DNA of 64,000 nt from Ectocarpus siliculosus. Lineage: Eukaryota > Sar > Phaeophyceae > Ectocarpales > Ectocarpaceae. Where the stretch lies: NCBI GenBank assembly GCA_000310025.1, contig FN649727.1, positions 5,247,468 through 5,311,467 of the forward strand, given 5' to 3'. The translations under genes were made by a program, and so were the position numbers. The stretch's first letter is position 1; every line of letters begins with the position of its first letter. Below, in pieces: positions 35,201 to 46,800 of this stretch. A model generated the notes under the pieces. That model did not search any database, had not been told where the DNA came from, and saw only the letters and a program-made list of their open reading frames with translations.

Positions 35201-37185
35201 CGGACCTGGAGACCACCGCCGTCTCACAAAAAAAGGTGTTTTTTGGTACAAAACTTGCGCGTTCTCGTCGTCAGCCGGATACCAAGGTCGACGTAAATAT
35301 CAAGACACAAAGCACGCATCCAGCGTGCTGTCACGCCCGCGGCAGGAGAGAGGCCATACTCTTGCGACGACAAAGGTCCCCGTCCAGTGACCGACTTAAC
35401 GTCTCCGCAAACCACGCGAGGACACCGGCCGATCGATGCCCGACAAAACTAAACTGGTAGCGCATCATCGCCCGTAAAGTAAGATGTAGGAGGAATCACC
35501 TTTTCCGTGTCGAAGCTCTTCTCCAGACCGGGTCGATAGTGAATAATAGGCCGCTGTTGGCGGTCCAAGCCCCTGACGTACATCTTGCCGTACTTGGCCT
35601 CCTCGGCCACCTTGTATCCATGAAAACACATACGTGAAAAGAAGAAAAAAGAGCAAGAAATTAGTAACTGGGTAGATTATTAATGGTGGAGGAGCCGTTT
35701 TTCTGTCTCGGAGCCAACAGGCAGGGCGGGGGCACCGTTTGGGTTGCGAACAACCTTGCCTCCCGACCGCTGTTTTTTGTTATGAAGAGGTCCGAATTCC
35801 AAGCATTGAACACGCTTGCTTCCCCGTCCGTACTACATATGTGCCTCGCTGACGCAGATGGCCCCAAAAGTAGGCGAAGGTACGGCGTGCGACGGATCAC
35901 TAAACACACACACACACACGACACCAGCTCGGCAGAGCCGGGTCGTTACCGCAATACAGAGCATTAAGAACCGCAGGAAAACAAGCCATCGCCGCACACG
36001 TTCCGCGCAAATACGCCTATTTAATATTAATAGCTCACGGCCGCCATCTCACGATCAATCCTGCGCGCAACATGCTGTGGCTGGCGGAGAGGGGCGAATA
36101 CCATGAAAAGACAAACAACCGCACGTGGTTTGAAGGCCTCGGTGGGCAGAAAGTGGAATCAATGACCTGATTGATCAATCACCTGATTGTCCGTCAAGAG
36201 GTGCGGGGTTGCGTCCTCCCGCCAGCGCACCGTGCTAGCGACCGCGTCCGGCAGCGGCTGTCCCATCGACTCCATCGTCCAGTACGCCATCTCCAAATAC
36301 CTGGTACGTATCGCGCCACGCCATAGACAGGAGGAGGACGGAGTCACAACTTTGCCAGTGGAAGACAACTATGAAAATTTTCTATCACCTTCGATGTGAG
36401 GGACACCGCGCGCGCCAGGCCAGCAGCAGTTCTTGCGTGTGGTGAGATACGTTTCAAAGACGCGTTTGCCACCAGCAGCTCAAAAACATCTCTATATACA
36501 CTGAAGTTGAAGTTCAGTCGCTGTCGCCCGTTGGGAAAACGTCCGAAGGCCACTGATGATGTTCATGTTGTACAATCCCCACCAGTGCTCTCGCTACTCC
36601 GGAAAAATAATACTCGGCGCAAAGGGGGATCAAGATCTCGTATTATGCGACGCGCGTTGGATCCCTCTTGACAATATCTCTTTGCGGAACTTCTTGCATC
36701 GTATTTGGTAAAACCCTCTCATTAGTGATTACAGGACATGCACGCCCCTATCTCTTTCTTGGCCATGCACCCACCTCATCATTAGCTCGTCGTCAAGCTC
36801 GTGCCCTGCCGCTTTGGCGCGCCCCCAGAACTCAGAACCATACCGCTCCTCAACCTTCCGCCTTAACTCCTTCAGAAGGCCGGCTCTGCGAGCGTCCTCC
36901 TCCCCTTCCCTATCACCATTCCTTCCGCCCGCTCCCCGGCCGCCTCCTAGCCTCGCCACAACGCGCCCCCATAGCGCCTGCAGCGCCCGTCGCTTTCCTT
37001 TCGCAGTGCCCCCCTCGGGGGCCTTTTCTTGTCTGGCCGCCGCTTTTCTCCCCTTTGGCGGTTTTCGAGAGTGCACCTCCTTCGCGCCACCAGTATCGTC
37101 CTTCGCCCGCCGTTTCGCCGCCTCGGGACTTGGTACGAACACCCCCGGCGCCTGTTGGAGCAGTCTTCGCCCATCGCTTCGGTTA

Positions 37186-37234
<49 letters not shown>

Positions 37235-37388
37235 TCCGTTTTCTCTTCGTCCTGTCCTTGCTGCCGGCCTCGCTATCACGACCGTTGTTCTCCAGTTCCA
37301 GCTTGAGCTTTCGCCTCCTTCGCCAGTCGTCATGGCCCTCTCGTACCTTCCCGAGAATACCTTTTCGATGCCAGGGACGGATCCCGGC
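32259..37388 (-). CDS. SEC14-like CRAL-TRIO lipid-transfer protein
   Basis: Five exons join in phase: 37388-36775, 36300-36183, 35610-35500, 34130-33906 and 32429-32259 (stop TAA), 412 residues visible. The first listed exon follows an excellent acceptor (pyrimidine-rich, then tttgcag) and has no usable ATG, so a short 5' exon is missing upstream. It codes for a basic, Ser-run-containing region. CRAL-TRIO_N-like helices follow (YLEMAYWTMESMG...VRWRED), then the lipid-binding fold: MYVRGLDRQQRPIIHYRPG, FAVVADCSGFG, MQRHYPMRLGYVVIVNAGGP and the C-terminal VLEERTKEKIAFL. Such proteins bind phosphoinositides, phosphatidylcholine or other lipids at the cytosolic face of Golgi and endosomal membranes. 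The introns hold a TIR element (32640-33770) and a palindrome (34845-35160). Confidence 0.88.
32640..33770. mobile_element. Non-autonomous TIR element in a SEC14 intron
   Basis: The sequence around 32663-32720 (TTTTTATGGCAGCACAATG and on through 'gcaagaaaagctgcaa') returns inverted at 33683-33739. The inverted ends are at least 60-80 bp long and diverge outward. The interior contains two direct copies, about 210 bp apart, of a block with 'tgctgttgc(c/t)tcctccttcg' and 'aaagttatcg' (32990-33150 and 33200-33370). No transposase. Precise borders and target duplication are not clear. Confidence 0.55.
34738..34835. repeat. Short minisatellite (CTCAGGCAAC-like)
   Basis: Several imperfect copies of '(c/t)tcaggcaac' alternate with other short units in the same SEC14 intron, next to the palindrome at 34845-35160. 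Confidence 0.5.
34845..35160. repeat. Palindrome in a SEC14 intron with matching peptides on both strands
   Basis: The arms are inverted copies centred near 35003. The minus strand reads AAKPASPKMFFRDVSGQQRA (about 34870-34965) and the plus strand reads AAKPTIPKVFFRGVAGLQRA (about 35060-35125). Toward the centre both strands again give similar peptides (STKIVLLEDTEILRAV and SSKRTILVDAESLQAV). This peptide symmetry follows from the DNA dyad. The arms differ mostly at third positions by eye, so they may have been coding before or after duplication. The SEC14 exons on either side join in phase without it, so it is intronic. Confidence 0.65.
37189..37230. repeat. (CTG)n microsatellite coding for poly-Ser
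   Basis: About 14 CTG units on the plus strand give a run of Ser (AGC) in the first visible SEC14 exon on the minus strand. Confidence 0.9.
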
Positions 37389-37699
37389 CTGCAAACAGGA
37401 ATGCAACGACGAAGAGGGGGACAAATTCCCGTCCCCAATGCAGCCGTACGCTTAGGGAACACAACTTGAACACGAAAACTATCGAGATTTGTGTCGGTGT
37501 TGGAATTCTAATTCTCACCCGAAAGCTCTCGCATCCAACCTATATACAGCACCTCGATCAAACTTCCCCGCAGCAGAGAGGAGTGAGACGCTCACTGGAG
37601 AACGAGGTGGCGTACTGCTGTATCATCAAATGAGAAAACGGCTTCGTGTCACGAGGCAGGCACAATCATTTGCACGATATCGGGTGCTTGTGCCTCTTG

Positions 37700-40605
37700 A
37701 GTAGGCTACCTTGGCAAAGTAAAAGAAAACGCGGATAAAATCTAGCCATTACAATCGCAGTCTGCATATTTCGTGTGCACGCCAAGTTCGAGTTCGACTT
37801 CCCGATCGGCGAGGGACGGAACGGGCGAACTACTTCTACCATAGCAATCGAGGCAAGTGCATCCGAAGGAGGTGGAGGGGGATACAAAGAACCGTGAGCG
37901 TCGCCTTTCTCCTTTCTCCTATCTTGGTGGATTTCATTCATCCTGTGCGACTCCGGCTGGAGCACGGCCCAAAAAACAAAAGCATACCGAAAGGTGGACC
38001 AAAAATCCAAGTCCCCAAAAATTGGGTGTAGGATTATGACAAGCACGAAAATCATGTCCGCAGTGTTCGACAATGTCCCAGGGTCGATCTCCTTGTATGG
38101 GAGTGTCTAATTATTTTTTGTGCCTCCGTAAGCCTGACGTTGCACTGGTCAGCCGGTCAGCGCGGTGGATGCCAACCAATCAAGGCCGCGGTGGAGTTGG
38201 CAGGTCTCTTTTAAATAAAACCAGGAAACCCCTGCTTATCTTGGTTTTCCAGAGTCTACCTCCAGTACGAATCTACCATCGCACATCAACCGTCCTCAGA
38301 TATGTCGAGTAGTGTGTACCATGATAAAAAGTACACAGCTCAAATCGTAGTCCTTGTGACACACTACCGTTTGCTGTCCGCGATATTCCAAAGGAGTATT
38401 TTTCCATCGAGACCGGTGAGCCACAAGCAGGATTCTTGAAACTGCTGTGCAGTCCGATTTTCGAACGCTTCAACCACCTTTGCGTATGGCTCGACCTGCA
38501 AATACATGACCCCCGGGCATTCAAATCGCCTAGGGCGACGAGTAAAATGTGCGAGGGAAGAGCTGCGCTGAAATTCACGGTCCAAAGCACTCGCGTGGGC
38601 GCTGATTCGCGGTCATTGTGCCCTTGAAGCGTTTGGAGAATCGCATCGCCCAGCAGCTTCAAAAAGCCTGCTTGTAGCTCACCGATCTCGACGCAACACG
38701 GATCCTTTGGAAAATCGCGGGCCGCAAATAGGTAGTGTATCGCAACGACGTTTATACAATCTGAGCTAACATTAACACTGTACACGAGCGACATCTGCCG
38801 ATGGTTAAACGGACACAGGTACGTAGATTCGCACTAGACCCAGTCTAGCCTGCGGACCAAGGTCTGCAAGCGTTTCTTGTTTTTTCGAGAGGAGATCCGC
38901 CAACGCCACGGTGGCCTTGCAGCAGCAAAGCCCACTGTTGTACACGGAAAATTGATCATGATATGATGTGCCCTTCAAGAGCAGGGAGGAAGAGCTACAC
39001 AGCGAAGATACAAGCAAGTATGTACGCTGGACAGAGTCAGCTACGAAATAATTCCCATCTCTATCCATATCCACAGACAAAACATACCGTAACACCTGCG
39101 GGTGAGCCACTCAAACTTTCAAGACACCCCTACTAGACAGTACTATCGTAAAGAGTCCCGGATAAAACAGAAATGAACCCTAGGGTGAGCAGACACGCAA
39201 CACTATCCAGTTGGCTGTCTCACGATTACCATGTATTGTAAAATGTAAGTTACCTATACAGATGTTTTTGCACTTAGCACCAACTGGCATCACTGGTATA
39301 AATCATCAGTGTATAGACTTAAAAAGACTCGAAATAAGTCCAGTACCCAGCCGGTTTCCCTCCACTCACTGAAAAGACTCCACCACATCCCGTTCGACTG
39401 TGGGTATATCTCGAATGGGTACAAGTAGTCTTTCTGTGTGTGTTTTATAATTCCTTGATTCCCCCAGCAGCAACATCGATATCGTCCCCTGTGGGCAATA
39501 GGCTCAACAAGACCGTATTTTGGTGACCTTATGTTCTGACTACCGTACATCACAACAGTAAACGTTCTGCTGGGAAGGTGTAGAATAGCAATCGAAGATG
39601 TTGATTGTTGATGTGAACGAAGTCAACAACGACAACCGTACCAACACAGAAACACCGTAGGTGACAATCCGCGGCGTGAGGGATGTGCCTCACAGCGACT
39701 GGAAACACACGCAGGCATGCAGGGCTTGGACAGAGGAGGCGGCTTGATACAATGTAGCACGCATAAATCTCACACATCCAAGTACATACTTCGTATAGAA
39801 GGAGCTGACCTTACGATATCATCATCAACCACACGTCATATGGATAGGTGTGACAGGGTTGAAAGTGCTGCGCTGTTCGTGGACTACTGTCTGCTCAAAG
39901 AGTCACGATCCTGCAGCCTGCAGCATGCAACCTCGGGTCGTCACGTTCTACAGCGATACATGAGAGCACCTGCGACAAGGATCCCATACGTCAAACCGAA
40001 AAAAAGAAAGCAGCACACCGCCTCCAGCTTGCCACTACATAGGGGGGGGGTCTTCCTTGTTGGCTGTTGGGATACACCACACGGTACAGGGGCGGGGGGC
40101 TCACCTCAACTTCAAGGCTCGCATGCGGCTCCGCTTCCTCCCGCTTGTTGCCCCTCGGGCAGCTGGTGCTACCGCCATTCTCCTTTCGCAACCCCACCAA
40201 ACAACCTCCACATCGACTGACGCTTGCCGCTGCAGCTATCGCACACACCAGCGCCAGTACGGCCATTCTTCGTCCTCCTGATGCGCACGGCCACCACCCA
40301 GGGCAAGGCGTGCTACTGCGTTGTTTGTCGTCGTCGACAGACGGCAGCTGGACCGCCGCTGCATGGCCCGAATCGTCGTCGAAGCTGCTGTCACTACTGC
40401 TGCTCCTGCTGATAGTGCTGGTGCTGCTACGATCATCCCCCTTGGCCGGATACATGGGATCGAAGGCCTTGGAAATCTCGGCCGTATAGTTCAACAAGGG
40501 CGACAAACGTGAAGGCTTCCTCCTAGTTAACGCCAAAACCGCGCGTGCAGGACTATGCAGCAGCGCGGAGGGAAGAATTTCTGGCCGCCTCAAGTTGCCC
40601 CGCAT
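37700..40605 (-). CDS. Unresolved membrane-anchored protein, possibly propeller-like
   Basis: The 5' exon (ATG at 40605, or an internal one at 40455) ends at a good gtgagc donor (40104-40099). It contains one hydrophobic segment (RRMAVLALVCAIAAAASVS), suggesting a type II membrane anchor. Further protein-like frames follow on the same strand: 39553-39330 (VVMYGSQNIRSPKYG...GMWWSLFSEWRET), an exon starting at 39095 (VLRYVLSVDMDRDGNYFVAD) after a cgcag acceptor, 38794-38500, 38585-38364 (LWLTGLDGKILLWNI) and 38073-37940. The pieces DMDRDGNYFVAD and GLDGKILLWN recall blades of beta-propellers such as arylsulfotransferase-like proteins. That link is weak. I could not fix all junctions, and the gene may be degenerate. 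Confidence 0.3.
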
Positions 40606-40815
40606 ACAGGTGGGGTGGGTACGGGGCACCGTGGTTTCAGAAGGAAGGAAAGATCGCGCGAAACAAGCAAGCAGGCAGGATGGCGCGAAAGATCACAGCG
40701 CGTGCACGATTACACGGTCACACAAATCACCGTGTGCACATCTCTCGATGCCGTACTTTCATGAGTCACTGCCGACACGGGACTTATTTCAGATTGCGAG
40801 TCGTGGGCGCAGAAA

Positions 40816-43800
40816 ATGTCTCGACGAGGAAGGTCAGGGCGGTTTGGATTTTGCTACATGGGGCGCTTGCTGGCTGCCCTGCTGTTGGATCGCACCACAA
40901 CGGCCTCTTTTGTGAGTGCCGAAGATCTTCTCTTCGAGGCGAGTATGGACCAGAGGACAAAGGCCGCGCTGCAGCTGTTCGAGAGGTCAGACCCAGCTGA
41001 GGGAGAAGCAGAGCTAAGGGACATGGCCGAGAAGCATCCTTCGTACGCCCCGCCCTTTTTCTACCTTGGGCTTCTCTCACAGAGGAGACACGATCAAGAG
41101 ATGGCTGTGTCATTGTACGCTGCAGCACTGCGCGCAGGTGCAACAGTAGCGCTACTAGATGGGGGCTGTATCATCTGCATTCTTGGGTGACAACACACCC
41201 ACGAGCTGCTGTCTAGGTCGTTGTGCAATAAGCCCAGGGTATCACCGATTTCGCCGAAGGTTCATAGAGTATCTACATTCGCAGGCGACACAAGATACAA
41301 CACTGCCTGGAGCCGGGTTCCATAGCTCGATTTCTCCGCAACAGAGAATAACTGACAGTACCGAAAATGGCGGCGTTGAGAACGTCTCGGTCGAGAGCTT
41401 TCCGAAAACGTATTGTTTCTTTCATGCATCCTCTTCCACATGGAGTGAAATCGAGCTTTGAAGTTCGTCCCGGGGGTGTGTTGTCTTGTGTCACCTACAC
41501 GGTACACACTGCAGTTCTAAGTAGATATAACGTCAAGAGATCGGCAAGAAAGTAGGGCTACAAGAAACAATGCTAGCTCAATCTTGACCACAGCCTAAGA
41601 CACGTTCCAATAAAAAACAGGTAGCTAGGGGAGAAGTGTGTCGAATAAGAAACATTCACTTCCTCTTCCTGTGTTACCTACCCCACCTTCTTCAGTCCAT
41701 CCATTCGAATAATACTGCCTCACACAGCAAAGTCTACAGTTTGCAAGTCTACGTGTAGTCTGCAGAACGGGCCCGCAGTTTAAGGAATTAAAAAACGTCA
41801 AATTCGGGTCGAGACTCAATTCCTTGTTTTGGGTCGAAGGACCAGCCGAATTCGTTCATTTTCTACACAAGTTTGTATTTCATTAATAACGCGATCTTTA
41901 CGCGACAGGTTGGTGTGGCGAACATTGGGGGCTGTCGCCCTCCAGGACATACTGACTCGACCTCATCTTGGTCCATCTCTAGCAGCACGCGCGCCCCAAC
42001 GGCCGTGACAAATTTATCCGTTTTAACGACTCCAACGGCAATTGGAACAGATGCAACACACGCCGATGCGACCAACAACATCGGGGCGGCACTAACGGCC
42101 CTTCCACGATCCGACCGTAAAAGAGTGGCTGAAGCTTCGGGCTTCTTGCCACCAGTCGCAGAAGAAGAACACGGCAGAGCCCAGGAGTGGGAAGGCGGTA
42201 CCCGTGGGCCGGTCAAGAGCGAAACCGAAACTTATGGGGTTGACCAGGTGATCGAGAGCTTTTTTCGCAGGGCCCTTGACTTGGACGCCAAGCATCGATG
42301 GGCGCTGAACAACCTTGGCCTTCACCTGCATGCCGGTAGCCGAGACGACGAGGTGAGAAGTCGAGGAACAGCAGTTGTCGATCGTCCTCGCAACCAGCTG
42401 TCGGGCCGCTTTGTGTAGGGGTTTTTGGACATTCTACATAGATCCAGTTATGATCCGGTCATGACTTACTTGCCTTCCGTGGTTATGCAAAAACACAACG
42501 GGGTGTCCCGTAACCACGGCACGCCGCGGAAGGGAGACTAGCTGCCTGAATGCCTACCTAACCTTCGGGCTACGTGTCGAGGCAAATAGTCGAGATTCCT
42601 TGTTCGGAAGTAGGAAGCGGAGGGGGTTTCACTGACATGCTGAGCGCCACATCCTTTTCCTTCCGCAAATGGGCTGGGTCTAGGCTGTAGCAGTATTCAC
42701 GAAAGCGCTTGGACTATACCCGGGAGACGCGGAGATCAGCTACAACTTGGGGGTATCCCTGCAAGCGCTCGGAAGGGCTCAAGCAGCTGCCCAACGTTTT
42801 GCGGCTGTCATAGAAACCGATCCTCAGGTGAGTGTCAATTCGTACTACTGGTTATCATGTTTTCTTCTCGGGGGTCGATACGGTCTCTAGAGGTTTCACC
42901 AATCAATCTGAAACAGGGTAGGCACCCACTTCGAGGCCCGACACCAATTTTCCAGAGGATTGGCAAAAGCTGCTGTGCTTCCGCAAGGGTGCCAATCCTC
43001 AAGGGAGACTTTTCGTGTTTGTATGATGTACGAGTTAGTTGAAGTGTCGTGACGATACGTGGGGCATTAGGTAGGATGAAGAAATATGGTACATGAAAGA
43101 AGGGACAGCCAGCCGTCGTGACATGGTCAGTCATTGCTCACCGGAAGAGAGAGCACAAACGAGAGAAAGGTTATCACGCAACCCGTGACGCTTATGGCAC
43201 GACAACAGTCAACGGGCGACGGTGCATCTCTTCGAGGAGTAGCACGGTTAGTTGAGGATTGCTGCCGAAATAAACGCTTCATAAAGTACCCAACGTGAAG
43301 AGCCTGCATAACGGACACGCGAATTCAAAGCCGAATTCATGCCGAAAAATTACCTGAAAATGTTGCCCAATTCGTGACCTACCTGTGGAGATTGTTGGCG
43401 TTGTTCTAAGACAAACGCCCAAGAGATGTATCCCTCCGATTCCTCACTTTCATTGTTTTCTCTCAACCCCATACTGTGCTGAGACTTAACAAGAAAAAGT
43501 CTGAAATAAGTAGTACCGAACCACCCACAAAATACATAACGAAGAAAGGAATAACACATGGCACGTAGCAATATTTGTTGATTGTTGTGTTCCATACCCT
43601 GCGTAGCATAGGATTGCATAAGCGACCGCATGTAGTCATCAGTTGATCTTTGTGCGTCTCCTCTTTGTCTTACAGATGGGCTGTCAGGTTCGGTTTGCAC
43701 GACGTGATGCCTCGCAGCTCTTTTTGATGGGCTTGCCAGAGATGACGGGGCATCGCCTCTGTGCCTTCCAGATGGATTGTTCGGTTCGTCTTGTGTTCGT

Positions 43801-46800
43801 TTGGGTTGGCGGGATCCTCGCAGATTTTCGGGACGGGCTTGCTAGAGATGACGTGGTGTCTTCGGCTAGTGATGGCGGTGCGACGCACAGGGAAGTTTTG
43901 TAAGTACAACCACCGTGAGCAGTGATGTTGGATACCAAGAGGGATCGAATTCAGCTGACGAAGAAGTAGTGCCGCTATCCATGTAGTCGTATTTTATCGA
44001 ACGCCCCCGTTAACTTGACTTGCGAAGCGAACAATAGTTGCTCTGAAACGATCGCCCAACGGCGACATGATATGACACACCGACGGGAGAATAATGCGTT
44101 CCTCAATCGAGAGATACCGACAGCGTCGGCGGTACGGCGAGGTCTCCTAAGAAAACTCAGGCAGACCAGAAGAAAGGACTGTCCGGGGCGTTTGTTTGGG
44201 TTGTTCGGCAGCAATGCCCATTCGCACATCGTAACGTCAAGCTCATCCGCACAGTGCGGGCAGAGAGTTTTACCGGGATGGAAGCGTCCGAAGATTGTCC
44301 TGATGCGAAGAAATCTGCAGCCTTTCCGCCGATGGACGCGGCGTGGCCGTCTGGGATCGTGGTCACCGTGGCATTCCTGAGGTCGGCGATCTGGTCTGGA
44401 GTCCTGTGCCTTTGGTTGTGATCGTTCGCGTGGCAGTTGAACTCGTACTCACAGCGGGGTACCCGGTAAACTGCCACATGAACGACCATAATCAAAAGCA
44501 CGCGACTCGCGACCAAACCGCCAACCTCAGGGATGCCATGGTGATCACGATCCCAGACTGCCACGCCGCGTCCATCGCCGGAAAGATTACAGAGTTCTTT
44601 GTGTCAGGACAATCTTCGGACGTTTCCATCCCTGTCAAAGCTCTCTGCCCGCACTATGCAAATGAGCTGACATTGCGACGTGCGAATGGACCTTGCTGCC
44701 GTACAACCCAGGCGAACGCCCCGGACAGACTTTTCTTACGGTCTGCCGGAGGTTTCCGAGGAGACGTCGGCCTACCGCCGACGCTATCACAATCTCTCAA
44801 TTTCGGAACACAATGTTTCCCCGTCGGTATGTCATATCATGTCGCCGTTGGGCCATGGGTACAGAGCAACCACTTCGCTTCGCAAGTTAAGCTAGAGGGC
44901 GTTGGATAAAATACGACTGCATCGACGGCGGCGGCACTTGTTCATCAGCTAAATTCGACCCCTCTTGATAACCAATCGCTGTACATTGGTGGTGTACTTA
45001 CAGACCGCCCCTGCCCCTGTACGATGCGTCGCCATCACTAGCCGAAGAAACCACGTCATCTTCAGCAAGCCTGTCCGGAAGATCTGCGAGGAACGCCGAA
45101 TGCCACACGGACTAGCACACAAGGAGCCGAACAGTCCACCGGGAAGGCAGAGACGCGATGCCCCGTCATCTCCAACAAGCCCATCAAGAAGAACTACGAG
45201 GCATCACTTTGTGCAAGGCGAACCTGACAGCCCATCTTGAAGACAAAGAGGCGACAGAACAATATCAACTTATGACTATATGCGGTCACTTATGTAGCCC
45301 ATGAACACAACAATCAATAAATGTTGCTACGTGTTGTTCCTTTCTTCGTTATGTATTTCGTGGGTGGTTTCGGTACTACCATTAATAAAGTTTTTTGGTT
45401 ATGCCCTGGCATAGTTTATGGGGTTGAGAGATATCCGCGAAGGGTGAGGAGTCGGAGGGATTGACATCTTGTTTCCTCGTGTTAAAAATATGTTGACAAT
45501 CTCCACAGGTCACGGAATTTGTGCCACGATTTTCAGGTGTTCCTTCGGCATGAAATCGGCATTTTTGTCCAGTGTCCGTTTTGCGGGCGCTACACGTTGG
45601 GCACTCAGTCGTGTGTTTAAACAGTTGCTGGTGGGGGGGCACCGCAGTCCCTCCTAAACGCTTGTCCCGAAGTAGTGGAGTGTTTTTCTCTCACAGCGAC
45701 CTTACCAGACTTGGTCTACGTCCTGTGACAATATGTTGTTGAAGAGTCCGGTAGTTGGGGACTTCATGAAGCCTTATCCCGGCAGCAAGCCTCACACCTA
45801 ACCGTGCTAAACCTCTAAGAAACGTAACTGTCGTCCGTCGACTGTTGTCGTGCCGCAAGCATCGTGGCTTGCGTGACAATATTTCTCTCGTTTGCTCTCT
45901 CTCTCCTGGTAAGCGGTCACTGACCACCGTCACGACGGCTGGCTGTCCCTTCTTTCTTCATCCGGCCTAACATTCCACTCTGCGTCGAAACACTTCGCAC
46001 TATTCGCATATAAAACAAACACGGAAATCAGAGGAATAGCACGATTGCTGAAGCAAGATGCTTTGCGGATCCTCTAAAAACGGCCTTTTTGGTGGCAGAA
46101 TCTTCGCTGTACTCAGCAAGCTCAACGCCCTGATGCATGAACGTTGGATCCAAGGAGTTCGATGTATTTGCAACCGCTGCCCACGGGCAATTTTCCATAT
46201 ATCGGTGTGTGTCTGCTTAAAAAATAGATCTGCGCCTTGATTGTCGGAGCTTGTCATCAATAACGTATGTGTCTGTTGTGCTCAATACTGTGCACTGGGT
46301 CCAAATGTACACCAGTCGCTGCGCCAATCCGCCGTTGACTTCCTCAGCATGTTGGCGCAGCCATGAACTTAGCAGCTCTCTTCCACCGTTATGGAGACAT
46401 TGGCAGCGCCATCGAGCACTACAGGAGGGCAGCCGAGATAATCGACCCAAGCGACGTCGATATGATGGTCATGTTGAGGTAAACAGTATCGAGTTGTGTA
46501 TCCCGTTGAGACGCGCGTCTTTTCGGGGCAAGCTGGTTGCTAGGAGACCGCCGCAAGCTGGTTGCTAGGAGACCGCCGCAAGCTGGTTGATAGGAGACCG
46601 CCGCAAACAGCGCCGAGCGGTGGTTGTCTCTCTCGTAGTACGGAGCGTTGTTAGGAAGCTACTCCAGGACCTGCGAAGCTCCCCGTCGGAAATCCTTGGG
46701 TCAGCAGCGGCAGAAACCTGAGAAGCAGGACGAATCGCGACCCCCTTCCTCCGCAGATCCATCCGAGTACGGAGGTCCGAGCATCATCCGAATACACCCT

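Noticed and set aside
36814-37455. Plus-strand frames with poly-Leu or poly-Ala
   Set aside because: Shadow of the SEC14 exon, caused by the CTG repeat.
44157-44909. Two overlapping genes on opposite strands encoding similar proteins
   Set aside because: The similarity is a direct consequence of the DNA palindrome centred near 44453. No splice or start context supports genes.
43010-46025. Palindrome as an assembly artefact (collapsed or mirrored contig)
   Set aside because: The arms differ throughout by substitutions and indels, so one is not a copied read of the other. An artefact would give near-identical arms.
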